From positions 868,001 to 932,000 of the forward strand of contig WJXW01000016.1 of NCBI GenBank assembly GCA_015832175.1: 64,000 nucleotides of DNA, read 5' to 3'. The notes under the pieces were generated by a model. The model had not been told where the DNA came from, did no database searches, and saw only the letters and a list, made by a program, of their open reading frames with translations. Within the stretch, counting starts at the first letter, position 1. Each line of letters begins with the position of its first letter. The translations under genes were made by a program, and so were the position numbers. Shown piece by piece: positions 9,538-22,203 of the stretch. The DNA comes from Paraphaeosphaeria minitans (lineage: Eukaryota; Ascomycota; Dothideomycetes; Pleosporales; Didymosphaeriaceae).

Positions 9538-10206
9538 TCGCCAAGTAGTGTTGTTATAAGAGCCTATGTTCACATCTTACGGGGCCGAATTAAAATTTCC
9601 GTGCAGTGTCTAGTTCATCCGCATACGACAGGGTAGATTTGGAGTTCTTGTTTTGTCGCGGCTCGCCTGAAGTATGCTGAGGATCTAGGTTTCACTTCTT
9701 GCTACCGCGAACGCACATTGTGCAAGACTTTATTGTTAATGTGTACAGAATGTAGCGTATAGAACCTACACTTGTTCAATATCCGGTTGAATAGAGTTTC
9801 CATAGTGCACTAGTGAATACTGTTTATGAGATTATGGGTAAAAGTTTATTCCTTGTTATTTTAGCGATCCATTCCGTGAGCCAGGTAACTATATAACCAT
9901 GGAGCTCTGATAATTCTTATTATAAACCTCGTTCTCTGACCTGCCTTTTCCTAAGGCCGTGTCTGAGGTGCGTAATCTGTCGTCGATTGCCTAGAAAAGG
10001 ACAGAACCCTCCGAAGCAGATTTTTAGATGTGGATCTCCATAGTAGCTGAGATAGGAAACGAAGTTTGGGCACACATTTCGCCCAGTAGTCACTTACTCT
10101 ATGACGCTTTTGGAATTTTGACCTTGTAATCTATGCTTAAATTATACACACAGGGGCACACCAGACAAATAAAATCTTCTCGTGTTGTTGTCGCCCACTG
10201 TAAGTA

Positions 10207-12261
10207 CTAATCGATATCACCGATAACATTGAAGCCTCCGGCCCAGCGATCCAACTCCATAACGGAGGCAGCCTTTTCTACCTCAGTACTCAGCAGCGTC
10301 AATTTGAGCCCAGGGATATCTGTCCTTGGTATCTCGTGATTACTCTGCAGTATCTCAGCACAATCGCCACATCACGTCTTAGAGAGGTGCTTACCAACTC
10401 CAAGCGCCATTGGAGATTAGTCTTTAAGTGCTCAGGAATGTCTTCTCTCCGGACATGGTCTCCAACCAACATTGAATTGACAAGATCAGTGAGAACGATT
10501 GTACCGAGCGTTGAAAAGTATCGCGTTGCACTCATTGCAATGACTGATGACGTTTTGCTAATGAATGACTTTTGTGAACTCCATGTTGTCGGGTCTTCAA
10601 AAACATCACCAAAAAATAAGAGAACGTTGTAGGAGTAGTTTGTAGACGACGGCATTTCCACTTGCACAACGTATTCGACATCATGCTGTAGCGGGTCGAA
10701 CTCTTTGTCATGTGCAACCAAACGTGTGTCCCTATACAAGGTGTTGATGCGAGAAATTAAAGTGTCGTTGCTGGGACTGTCAGTGAGCTCAGGGTATGTG
10801 TAGCCTAACAATACAATGTTTCTGCTGTTTGAGGATGTCCACCATTCTCCGCCGGGGGTCCGATGGAAAGGTGTGAGAGCTACATCATTTTACTATAAGC
10901 GCTAGGGAAACTCATGTTGATACATACGAGAAACGACATCGAGAGCAGTATTGCGCTGTATCGTCCAGGTGATCTGGGACGCGATGCATCGTTCGACGAA
11001 AGTATCGGGAAACAAGGCTTGGAACAATGCAATTTGTCTGTCAACATTTCTGGGGAACGCAGTTGAGTTGGACGGGGTACATAATCGATGAGGGTGTCTT
11101 ACGAGTGATGAAGCCAAAATAGGGGATCAAATGCTGCCACTGCCGGTGGAGACATATGCCCAGGGTCCATAGCGTTGTGGATATTATTGTGAGGGCTTTC
11201 GATCGAGGAAACTGGCGATTCGCCACAGTTTCCATCATTGCTCAGATCGTTGAAGGAACGATACTGGGTGATTGCCAAGTAAACGGTTTGTCTGAGTGAA
11301 GGTAGTTGTTGACGCAAATCACGATCTACTGCGTCGTGGTCACTGATCCATGTTCCGGATGCATTCGTCGCCCGTCTGACTGTTCTCTGCGACGTGTCGC
11401 ACACGGCGCCGTTCTGACCAAAATTACAACCCTAGAAATCTCAGACACTAAAACGTAAGAGCACGCCAGTCGTACTGTACTATTTATCTGCGAGTTGTCG
11501 AGCGGGTGGAAGATGTAGTCGTAGAGTGGGTTGTCGATCTCCACACGAAACCCATCTTGAAGCGTGACTGAAACTCTAGGCGTTCTCAGCACTACGGGGA
11601 AAACTGGATCACCTTGAGGAACAGATTGCGCCCAGTCCCAATAATTTGCTGCGTCTTGGTATGAGGCGTCACTAAAGCCATTGGCAATACCGATAGCAAT
11701 GACCTGTAGCTTTTGCTGTTGCGGGTTATCCGTGCGCCCGGTAGATTTGGGATGATGTTACCTCAAAAAGTAAAGTATATGGTCGATGCCACGTGCTGAA
11801 CAATAGGTCGTGGTGAGGACAATAGCCTATCTGCGGAGGTCGACCATTTGAAGTGTTGAAGGTTACGCCATCCCAGTCGTACCTAGTCGTACGGTGAATG
11901 TGTGCAACTTGTAAGACCACCGTTACGCTTACCAGGGCATGCCGTGGATCCCTAGCACGAAATCAGCCAATTCACCCATCACATCGGGCACACGAGTCTT
12001 ACCTGCGATCTGATAGTAGGAATCGATATTGTTTTGGTCTATTGCCTGGAAATCTCGCAGAGCCAGAAGGAACAAATTCCACATGATGGGGTCTTGCTGG
12101 AGCTGCCGTATCTCTAACCGAGGATGCACGCCACCTATCGGCCCAGTGATGGCATAGTGTGTTCCTGGGCCTTGTCGTGTTTCCAGATTATCAGCTGGAG
12201 TGCCATAGATCTTTCCAAACAACCATGTAGATGAGGCGAGGTAGCAAAACAACAGCATCAT
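10207..12261 (-). CDS. Secreted tyrosinase (type-3 copper polyphenol oxidase)
   Basis: Seven exons (12261-11933, 11882-11762, 11715-11476, 11431-11103, 11049-10928, 10879-10395, 10344-10207) give an uninterrupted 587-residue protein, a normal length. Introns are 44-53 bases with consensus ends, and every phase fits. An N-terminal hydrophobic stretch (MMLLFCYLASSTWLFG) looks like a signal peptide. The copper A ligands are H106 (IHGMPW), H133 (CPHHD) and H142 (WHRPY); copper B ligands are H311 and H315 (HNNIH) and one His of LHHSNVDR (338-339). The domain is followed by the usual C-terminal beta region (SPLTPFHRTPGGEWWTS, LLGYTYPEL). Tyrosinases hydroxylate monophenols and oxidise diphenols to quinones, often for melanin or phenol metabolism. 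No cluster partner is nearby. Third codon positions are visibly richer in A/T than in neighbouring genes. Confidence 0.9.
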
Positions 12262-14099
12262 GAGCTTGGCGCAGGGGAAATGTGCGAGGAAATGTACAAT
12301 TCTGAGGCGGAAAGAAGGTTCTTATTGTATGGACTAACATTACACCGCGATAAGTGTATGGACATGCTACGACTGAAGTACCGACGTGCTTCATGCTGTA
12401 CAGCGCGACATACATGCTCAATGACGATTTAAAATGGCTAGTAACGTCTCGCAGTCGAGACGAACGTAGCTTCGTATACTGTGGCACATTCGTGTCTGTC
12501 ACTGTGGCCAAAAGTAAGCGAAAGTCTACCGTTGAGCTGTATAGACGAAAGCGTAGTGATTCCCTCGTGTTAATATGGTTACTCTCATGGAATATGCAGC
12601 CTCGTATTACACACAAGCCTGTATATATCGAGGAAGACTTGCGAGTTTTGCTTAGCTTCTAGTTGCGATCGGCGCTAATATGTTATTACATAGGACGAGG
12701 CACGCTTCCTGAGCGAATCGTTAATCCTATCCAAGTTCTAGTGTCGGAATGCTCGATTAAGCTACAAGTGCACGTTCTGCTGGGCCTTAGACTACATAAC
12801 CTTTAATCCGCAATCCGCTACCTGGCCTTTTTCGGCAGCATCTCAATATATATACAGGCCCAGCACATTGAACTTCTTACTTGACCCAGTGACCTACACA
12901 TACTTAAGTGATAAGCTCCAGCTGTACGTTTATCAATATTTAAAGTACCACCACGTAGTTGGTGACAGAAGCAATCTACAGATAAGTCTTTAAGAACTAT
13001 GCGCTTTCCGCGACTTAATTAGCGAGCTCAATCCACGCAAAGATATTGTGGACGATAGTTTGTCTGTGATTAGATTTCCTTATCTGTACGTAAAATTTAA
13101 TAAACAGCAGGACTAGCTGCTAGTCTTAACACTCTTTCTTATTTAATTCAACTAAAGAATGATTTTATCTTAATTGATACGCGAAAGAGGCTACTGCAGT
13201 CTACAGAAGGTCCACTTACGTTCTAAGTGAGGTAGTGTAATAGTCTAGGATTGCATTTCCGCTAGCTTTAAGGTTCTTATAGAGTTTGTTTACTGCTCCT
13301 CTGCATTGTCTTTTCGGACGTGCTGCGCGGAATCGCAACGGTTCAACTTGAAGTAGTTTGTCTACTTGGATTATAGCTTTGGCTTCATCTGAAGGCAAAT
13401 GTATGTTCCTGTTTCTTTGTGAAAATAATGGAGGCGCAGCTGCACACAATCATGTGGCACTTTGCTGAGCATTGAGAAGCATGACCACCTAATGAATAAC
13501 AAATTGTGTGTCGGGGATCTTTCCCTAACAGTGAAACGTAGAAAATGGGATGCACATGAAGAGATTAGGCTCAATCGCTGTGAACAGTAGCGCCAAATCG
13601 TCTTAAATGCACCATAAAAATTGCTGCTGAGTGATGAAAAAGATAATGCGCCAATCCATGGCAGGACAAAGGGACAAGTTATGGACAAAAAGGGCGAGCA
13701 GCCACTGTGGCGCTTATTTGTAAGCAGCACAGCCACGGCTATTCCCCATTCGGTAGCCGTGGTGAAGTCACCAATAGTGCTCTTTCAAGGTATAATGCAT
13801 CAATGCTTTTCGTCCCGTCCGTCTCTATCGTGGATAGTGTGACTGGCGCGGGTCGTGGTTATTTCCCGCCGGTCAAGGTCCCGCTCGAACGCAGCTCAGT
13901 TTAGGTAGGCGCTCAACCGACGCACTTCCGGTGCAAACCCGTGCGCACGTTCTACATCCTTACCGAATTGAATTATTGGCATCGAATGTCTCCATTGGAG
14001 ACATTTGCTCTTCCATCTGCTGCATCTCCATGCCTGCGGCGACCACAGCAGCGAAAGGCAATGCGCTCGAATAGCCGGATGCTTTACATCTACCTACCC

Positions 14100-14460
14100 T
14101 CTTCAGAGATCTACCATGCGGAGCACTCATGTATCATCCCGACCCGTGCGCACATCTCGAGAATCTTTTCAATACTGGGCCAAGGGGTTGCGCTGCTGAA
14201 GGCCAACGAGTGGGAGTGGGCTTCGGGGCTCCTATAGTGCGTTTCAATTCCATGAAATCTCGCAGGAGACACAGAGTTACCTACTTGAGCACGGGCTCGT
14301 TCGCGTGCAATTGAGCTGAAGCATCAACCTCGGCCTCGACCTGGGACATGCCGTCCGATTACACTCGCTGTCATGGATAGCCTTGTCTAGACCCTAAGCG
14401 ATGCGTTCAGCTGTCGAGAGGTAGGAACTTCCTCACCGCTTCTCGAGCCACGTCTATGTC
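14100..14460 (-). pseudogene. Possible unidentified gene relic
   Basis: On the minus strand a protein-like reading (VEAEVDASAQLHANEPVLK, then after a frame change near 14270 RFHGIETHYRSPEAHSHS and EKILEMCARVGMIHECSAW) stops at a TAG near 14115. The pieces read as plausible protein, but no family is recognised and the frame change could equally be a small intron. Confidence 0.2.
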
Positions 14461-15685
14461 TCCATGATCGTTATAGGGCGCCTGCCGACCGCGTGTCTGG
14501 TCTATGGCCTGTGTGGGTAGTTCTACCGAAGGCACGCATCGAAAGGCTCCCCTGTCATGTACGAATGTACCCTGCAACTCATCATTTCCGCTAGACACTT
14601 CTATCCAACGAAGGTATTAACTACCTGCGTCAATATCACGTTGTTATGCCGAGTCTATCCATCGAGCAAACTCACTCTTGTGATTCAATGTACAGAAAAT
14701 AAGATGTCGCCAGCTGCCTTGACTTCCCATAACTCAAACGACGTACGCTTTTTTGCCCGAAAGTATTTCCGGGATCGGGCATGCTCCATACCGAGGGTAG
14801 GTATCCACTTTTGCGTGCGCCAAAGATGATCGGCACCGCGCCACAAAACATGTTAACGTCAACGGACAAGCTAGGAACACACAGCGTTTCTTGCACCTAG
14901 TCTTATTCTAGATGTAATAGCACAACGCCTGCATTCGATTCCTCCGACATGATGACTTGTAGTGAGGCATTGTGTAGACCATTAGCGAAAATAGCTGTGC
15001 TCGTTCTCAAGCCTCCTGGGCACCGAGCTACCTAAGGGTACCTACCGTAAGTAGAATGTAAAGTGTGGATGCATACCTAATTGCTTCGTCGTGTACGCAC
15101 ATTCCCCGCATGGTCTCTCGGTCCTTTTCAAGGCGGACCCCATCGAAACGTCACCCGCCGACGCATTTTACTAGGCTGCGTATTTGTCCTCGCGATTCAG
15201 AGTACTTTTAGGCTCCCCCCCGAGCGGGTCCCATGCTTCCCGCCATATATCTTGGCACCGCGCCAGCTCAATAAAACTATGGGACAAACTGTAAACCGTT
15301 CAACCCGTTGTATGTACTACACGCATCTAGCACAGCCTCCAACCCTGCGAGAACCTCGCTTGAATGTGACCGCAGCCAAGGGCCCAGCATTTGTGGCCTT
15401 AGGTACTGTCCGGAGTTAGATACTCCACCGCCTTCTTTTCCTCATTTTTACCGGTACTGTGGGCGTTACGAGCGCCCCCCTCTTCTTGTGGGATTGGCAC
15501 CGTGCGTCACTCCATGTGGCGCTGCGTGCGTCCGCTCAGCGCTTGTGCTGCACCGGACAACCCAGCGTCAGCTTCTCTATTGCCGATGACGAGGGACACT
15601 GGAGCACTCACGTTGCCAAGTGTTGGTATTCATATGCTTTGTAGTGTACCCCATCGCAATGCACCAATGAGCTCGTGACCCGGAC

Positions 15686-15926
15686 ATGCAGGCTCAACCA
15701 AATCTATACTCACAGTTCATGGCGCTCAACTTGCAGACCAACGTGCCCCAACACTGGGAGAAGCAGCATCAACAATTCTTACCGATGGGTACTTCACTCG
15801 CTTGCCATCAGCACGCTCACACAAGGCGCATTTGCTAGCGAATCGAGGCTCGAGCGATTGATCCCTTCCCATGCATATGCGGCTACTGGATGGATGCATG
15901 ACAGAGCCTTCCTAGAGCGCGACTAG
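15686..15926 (+). pseudogene. Possible frameshifted small gene relic
   Basis: An ATG at 15686 opens a frame with MQAQPNLYSQFMALNLQ and NVPQHWEKQHQQFL that ends at TAG 15836-15838. A sister frame beginning just before this point continues plausibly (HSLAISTLTQGAFASES, then SHAYAATGWMHDRAFLERD) to the TAG at 15924-15926. One indel near 15780 would join them. Unidentified. Confidence 0.22.
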
Positions 15927-18565
15927 GGTTAATAAAGCCAGCCTAACCTCTTGCTCCATCGAGCAGCGACGCTGATTCCATGCACGAGCAAGGTGCCGAT
16001 GGGCGCAAAATTTCTCAGCCTGAAGCCATCGTTTGCGCCCGCCAGCTTCCGTCCGTCTGCTCTGCCCCTTCAGGACCAATGCATACCGCTCCTACTGCTG
16101 AGACATTCTGATACATGAAAGTAGAGTAAAAATTGACTTGTCACGTTGTTCAAAGTCACAAAACGGAGCGCACCCTGGGCTTCTCTCGATAGAGCTCGCT
16201 CTCCACCCCTCACAACGCCTCTCGGCGCCATACGTCTATCAGCATCATCGATCCAACCACTTTCCTACTACCCCTCGGCCCAGGCAACACTACGCATCCA
16301 GGCCTCATCCTCCCCACCAGCCCAGCCCTCTTACATGCCTCGAGCCAATCACCACCTTGGGCCCAGCCGACCGCATATCGGACCCACTAACGCACATTGT
16401 TCTCTCGTCTCGGGATCAAAATTGCGTGCGACGTGACAGCTCCCTCTCCACAGATCCCTTGTGCGGTCTGTCGCTACCGCCTTACCCAGCATTGCTTTCA
16501 GCTCACATGATTGAAATTTCGTGCGGAGCCGCGAGTAGTAAATTTCAACGTCTTACCATGACAACAAGACGTGCTTAGGCTGCTAGGCGGCCGTTTTCGC
16601 GGCCACTGTTGTTGTTTACATGGCAGTCGACCGCGGAGGCACGGTGGGGACGGGAAGAAGGACGAAGGAGGCAAAAGTATATTGATTTAGCTATGATTAC
16701 CGGGTGCGAGGTTGCTTTCGGGGAGGTTGCAGAAGAGGTCGGAACTTGTTGTCTGGCCGCTTAACGATTGGTTTGGCAGCTGTTCTCGACGCGAGGCTCA
16801 TTTTGGCATTGCAAAACAACGACTTCCTGTCTGCAAAACGCGGCAAAGGCGCCTTCACCGACACTCGATCGAAGGTATTCTACGCCTGATGTCAGACGCA
16901 GCGACACAATGTGAGACATAATCTATCGGCGAGCGAATATTGGCCCGGTCATGGTGCTCTTGCCTCGTTTGAGGATAACGCAGAGTTGGACAGGACATTT
17001 GACGGGAGCAAGGTGCAGGATATTGCCACTGCACTGACAGTGAATCAAGCCCGAGGGTATGTTGTACGCTATGAGAACATGTCCACGGTGGGGCGACCGG
17101 TGAAGACACTCTGACGAAAGACTGATTTTAGCATCTTGTGACGCCCTTTCTGCTCGTTATGGCAGGCATCCCCAGCTTGATCCGCGGTGAAAACCGGACA
17201 ACGCCACGCGAAGTCGTTTGTCACAACTGTTATCGACTGCCAAACGGATGCCCGGGTGAATGCCTTCAGAAGATTCAACCAAACGGTGCCCGCCACGTCA
17301 GAGATCTCCGATGGGGCATGGCTTTGGCCCGTCCTAGCGTCGTCCCGGATGCCAGATGATTGCTTCGATATGCGATGGCGGACTAGGTGCCGCATAAACT
17401 TCACGCCATCCTGTTATCTAACAGAGACATGCCTGTCAGCGTGCATATCCTAGCGATTCAACAGTGGCGGAATGCGGAAAAAGCAGGCCGGCGAACAGGC
17501 AGTTGATCAGCTGAGGGAAATGGAGCGGTTGTGCATTGCACCCTGCAAGTGCAGAGGATGGCGGACCTCACTAAGGTGGCATGGTAGGACCGGACAGATG
17601 CCCGAGTGCGGATGTGCAGCGGTTGCAGATAAGGTGACTGGCCACCGAGGCCTCCAGCCTGTAAGTGTGAGGGGGTTGGGAACGCTCGTGTCAGGCAAGG
17701 GTGGCGGCAGGCCCATCAGGGAAAGGTGACGAACGGTCAGAATGGTGTGGTTGTGTCTTCCCGAGCCTATGCGTTGGTTAGCCCATCTGCCACACAAGAA
17801 AACCGGAAACGACGCGAGTAAAATTACACGCGGGTAGGGGATATGCGGCACGCCATAAACACGAAAGGTGATGGGGGACCAGGAGAATTGCCAGCGTCCA
17901 ACCTAAGTGCTTGTTGCACATGTGCTCGAGCACTCCCGTGAGTTGCACGCACTCAACCGACGCTTCCATGGCAGGGCCAGGGAGGGCTGGATGGCGAATA
18001 ACGCTGCGTAGACTTCTACTGTTCCGGCCGAAAGCGTAGAATAGAAACCTGAGCACCATTGGCCAATCGCTTCCCCTAGTGACAAACGACTCGTGGAGCG
18101 GACTGCGGTTCGGCAGAGACTATCAAACACGTGACTGGCCTCGCTTCACAAACTTCGACCTCATGGTTGATGAACGGCCCGAAATTGTCCAAACAACTCA
18201 TCTCGCTCCATCAATAGGAGCTGGCTGAAACATGGCGACAAGGAACGGATGTCAGTTCCCGCCAGACAAGGAACATTTTGCAGCCAGCGAGCCACCGGGG
18301 CATCCAGCCCCTAGCAGATGTGAATATCTGTGCAGCTGGCACGCCGGCACAGCCTAGGGTATCATTGCAGATGGTCTCCGCACTTGCCTAGCGGCTGGAC
18401 GACAGGTTGGCGTTGATCGTGGCAATGTTGTTGGACGGGACGGGGTGGGGTACGACGCTCGTTGACTGACGGACGGGCCATGGCACCAACGCATGGTCTG
18501 ACAGTGGAAAGGGTCCTTGGGCCATACGCTGGCTTCGATGTCGGCAACAGCGCTCTCGTCTGAAG

Positions 18566-18573
18566 CATAAATA
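18566..18573 (+). promoter_or_regulatory. TATA-like element upstream of the small Cys-rich gene
   Basis: CATAAATA lies about 380 bases before the ATG at 18955 and is followed by a pyrimidine- and CCA-rich stretch typical of fungal 5' leaders. The distance would imply a long or spliced leader, so this is tentative. Confidence 0.25.
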
Positions 18574-18954
18574 GCGGTAGGTCGTCCCAGAGATTCACTC
18601 CATCAAGCTCCAGTCCACCAGCACCTCCAGTCAAAGCCACCAAGTCTTGACGCTCTGCCACAACTTCAGACGTTGATCTCACTTGTGCCTTCTCTTCTAA
18701 ACAAGACCATCGGCAAGGCTACTTGTCCATTGCCTCTCATCCAACGAATGTATGACTTGTCGAACGTTTGCCCATTGGCATGACCCCTAAGGCTCATCGA
18801 TATAGTAGTTCGAGCAATCGTCCAATCAGAACGCGGCTGTGTTCCATCGAAGACGCGGAAGGTATGCTATGAGCTCTTGACGTCCAAGCAATTGTACAAT
18901 GAGGCTAACGTTCCATCAAACGCCAGGCATCTCCAACTCTTGAACTCTTGAAAC

Positions 18955-19305
18955 ATGTGCTTTTACGACATGCACCGATTCGCTTGTGGCGATTGGAAGT
19001 GGGGCAACTTTCGCCAGCACTGCGCCAAGGAGTACCGCATGGGCGAAACGTGCGGCATGAAGCTCGTGAACCACACCATCCATGTCCCGCAGAAGTGCAA
19101 GATCTGTGAGAAGGTCGAGTGCAAGCAGAGGAAGCGGGCCGCGGAGGTGGACCGCATCCAACGCTGGCAGCGCGAAGGAAATAAGTTCCGGGCGTCCATC
19201 GACAAATCAATGGACGCAATTGCCAACATTGACGTCGAAATCCGGAACTTGAACTACGAGATGGCACGCCGACGCCAACAGATTGGCGCGCAAGCATGTG
19301 CGTGA
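18955..19305 (+). CDS. Small Cys/His-rich protein, conserved-looking
   Basis: A 116-residue single-exon frame. The first half is rich in Cys and His (MCFYDMHRFACGDWKWGNF, RQHCAKEYRMGETCGMKL, HVPQKCKICEKVECK) and includes a CxxC pair, suggesting zinc binding or a redox-active fold. The second half is a charged helix (RKRAAEVDRIQRWQREG, RASIDKSMDAIANIDVEIR) that should form a coiled coil. I associate this architecture with small hypothetical proteins found in Dothideomycetes, without a known function. No signal peptide or membrane span. It stands alone, more than 3 kb from the next gene. Confidence 0.65.
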   Translation: MCFYDMHRFACGDWKWGNFRQHCAKEYRMGETCGMKLVNHTIHVPQKCKICEKVECKQRKRAAEVDRIQRWQREGNKFRASIDKSMDAIANIDVEIRNLNYEMARRRQQIGAQACA

Positions 19306-20092
19306 GTCGGTCGCGAGGGCGCGGGCGTCTGGAGGCCGGTTTCATATATACTGGTTCGGGACGTGGTTTGGACGGAGCCCACACTTTTTCTGGCGTTTGT
19401 GGACGGATGGACAGGGAAACGACCGACGATTAGGACAGAGACGGGCCAAAGGGTATGGGCCGGGCGTTACCTCATACCGTCGCGTGATTTTCATATACCT
19501 TAGCCATTGCTTCAATGATGTAACGACGATTTCCATACACAATGATTGGCCGTGTTTTGGTTGTGACGAAGTAGCCGCTGTGCTCTGCGATGGGGGCTGA
19601 AGCTGTCCAATCCGTGGAGTGCGCGTGCCGCGAATAGAAGCGGGGAGTGATGGCGCACGGCCCGTTGCGAGCGGCGCGGCGGTTGCCCCAAGGTGGTGAG
19701 CGCGAGCAATAAGAGTGAAGCGAGTGCGCGCCAGCACCGGCGGCATCGTCCGCGAGGGCAGCAGCCGGAGGAAGAGAGTGAAGGAAGGATGTTTGCGAGC
19801 AGACCGACGTTGAGGTGGGATTCGCTTGGGCTTGGGCTTGGGCAGGCACGCTAACGCTTTAGGGACGCGACGGGCCACTCCCGCATTTCCCCGCGCAGAA
19901 ACCTCCCACCAAACCCGTTCTTGTCGTCAACACCACATGTGCATGCCCGCCTGCATCGACGCAGCGTCGGCAATGCACCTCCAGCGTCCTTCGAGCCGCC
20001 CGATGCAGCACCGCGTCCCACAGTCTGCCCGTGTCTGCCCGTTCCGCGGTGGGCAGCTGCCACCCCGTCGCGTCTTCCATGTGCGCTGCGCA

Positions 20093-20133
20093 GGTGAGGT
20101 GAGGTGAGGTGAGATGAGGTGCGGTGCGGTGAA
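20093..20133. repeat. AGGTG pentamer repeat
   Basis: About eight imperfect copies of GAGGTG/AGGTG with GAGATG and GCGGTG variants. Confidence 0.8.
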
Positions 20134-21244
20134 CGCGAGCCTCTGCGGAAGAGGCGTGCCGGCGACGCAAGAGGTAGTGATCCGGTCCGGTCCAGCGAAG
20201 CAGCAGCGAAGACTGCCGTGGCTCGTGGCGTCCGTCGGCGTCCTCGGGCGTCGTGGGCGTCGAAGCCTGCGTGCTCGTCGTAAACCCGTTGTGTTGGCTG
20301 TGTCGCAGGGTGGTTCTCGTGCCCGTGGCACTTTGCCTTCCTAAACGCTCACCAAGTCAGTAACGAGTCATGCCCACCATGCGGCATCCCATGGGGAGAG
20401 GGAAATGCATAATATCATCGCCATCGTCGGCCGGCAAAACCAGCTTCGAAAGCGCAACTTACGTGGCGGTCTCTGAGTGGCCTGTCCTTGCAGTGGTCTG
20501 TCTGCTGTTCGTCACCATGGCTGCACTTGTTCGTAACCTGTGCAGCACATGTCCAGAACACGCCATGGGTCGCGTGGCCGACCTCTCGTCTCTCTTGCGG
20601 TCGAAGGCGTTGCTGAAGTCTGCGCATTGCACCGTGTGCAGAGGTGTGCGGGTCGCGGCTGTGGGCACTGCTCACATTTCATAGCCCTTCTGGCTTCCCT
20701 TCCACCCCATGGCGAGCAGGTCAGGCGCTTATCCTTGCGGGCAGACTTGACGCTCGTGTACGACGCTTGGTCTGCGCTGCACTCGGGAGCCAATGAGACA
20801 GCAAGACGTGTAGAAGAGGTGCAGACGTCGTCTTCGGGGCATAGGGGATGGCGTAGGGCGATTGCGCTGGCCAGATGCTAGAGACGCATGTATTGGGCAG
20901 CAGAGGTTGTTTATGTGCATAGGCAAGGCGACCCACCGGCCAATGAGAGGGCGAAAGGTGCCTCCAGCTTCCTCCCTCACATTGCCCGATACCCGTCTCA
21001 TCTTTCTCTGCTTCGAAACCCGGCGACAGCGTAATCTCTGCTGCTCTCGGCGGGCGCCGAGGGCCATCATCCAGCGAATCATGCCGACCTGTCTCAACTT
21101 CTTACCCGCTTCGACCATTCCCTCTCCAGCTCGTCTCTTCTCGCCTCGACCCGTTCCCGTCAATTATGTGCAGCCGTACCGATGCAAGACATGGGTCAAG
21201 TTGGCGGGCCTCGGGCCGCGCATCAGGATGTAGTTCAGTCCATG

Positions 21245-21387
21245 TCCCTCCTGTCCTCCTGTCCTCCTGTCCTCCTCTCCTGTCCTCCTATCCTCCTGTC
21301 CTCCTCTCCTCTTGTCCTCCTGTCCTCCTCTCCTGTCCTCCTGTCCTCCTGTCCTCCTGTCCTCCTGTCCTCCTGTCCTCCTCTCCA
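21245..21387. repeat. CTCCTGTC minisatellite
   Basis: About 140 bases of CTCCTGTC units mixed with CTCTCCTGTC, CTATC and CTTGTC variants. It is a strand-asymmetric polypyrimidine tract (purine-only on the other strand), the kind that can form triplex DNA. Confidence 0.9.
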
Positions 21388-22203
21388 CGACTTCACATGC
21401 CCGGGACGAGCATGATGGCAGAGACACCTCGCCCGAGCTCTCGTCAACTGCTCCAATCTCAGCGCGACCATCCTTTCTCCTTCGTTTCGCTTCAGCGCCC
21501 GTGACGCTGTGGGCGCTGCATGCGTCCAACACCACTGTAGGACGAATACAACCAGCCGCGCGGGTGCCCATTTCCGGTACCTGACGCTGTCCCCAAAACG
21601 TGGAACCGCATACGCAATTTCCCAGGTACCATTTGATCATTCCCGCCGCTGCGGGGTGAAGAAGCGTTCATGTATCGTTTTCTCAATCCGAACATGGAGT
21701 CGCCCGTTAGCGCCATAGCTGCGCCAAATAACGGCACGTGCCTGCAGCTTCGCGCTTGTCACCCCTCACCACCTACCAATTGTGCACCCACAAAGCCATT
21801 CGACTAGAAATTCGATGGCTTCGTCCTGCCCTACCAGCGTCAAGCACTCGAGCTCGCGCAGTAAGAGTGTTTCGCATATCGTAAGACCTTTACTTCCCAT
21901 CCTCGGGCCGGCCAATCAGAGCGCGGGATCTCTACTTGGAAAGCCGCCCAGGTACCCAACGGAACGTCAAGGCGCTAACGTTTCTGGAATCCCTCGCAGA
22001 CGTTTCTTGAGCTGTAGTCTAGGTAGGTACCTAGCACGTCTCTATCCATGTCCGAATTCTCCATTCCGGTATTCTCCTGCGTTTTACGGCTTGCAGCTCG
22101 GCAGCCCCTCCGGTTCTGTTACAGAGCAAATGCATCGGTCGGCGCATCGTCATTGGCTGGTCTTCAACCGGCATCTCCGTAGACGGCGTCGTCTTCTACC
22201 AGG

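Larger units (their letters stand above)
6611..10206. other. AT-richer gene-poor tract with decayed coding fragments
   Basis: By eye this tract is markedly richer in A/T than the flanking genes. No intact gene was found. Three stretches read as damaged coding sequence and are listed separately (6795-7260, 7929-8300, 9085-9537). The rest (for example 7440-7925, 8500-9080, 9540-10206) shows nothing recognisable. Confidence 0.6.
12262..18954. other. Long gene-poor region
   Basis: The first 400-500 bases should hold the tyrosinase promoter. From 12.7 to 13.6 kb the DNA is AT-rich and featureless. From 14 to 18.9 kb the composition is balanced, but frames are short and lack known domains. Two weak coding-like relics are listed separately (about 14100-14460 minus, 15686-15926 plus). 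No RNA gene was recognised. Confidence 0.5.

Noticed and set aside
21164..21640. Minus-strand frame with TGGQEDRR repeats
   Set aside because: It is created by the CTCCTGTC minisatellite and has no independent coding evidence.
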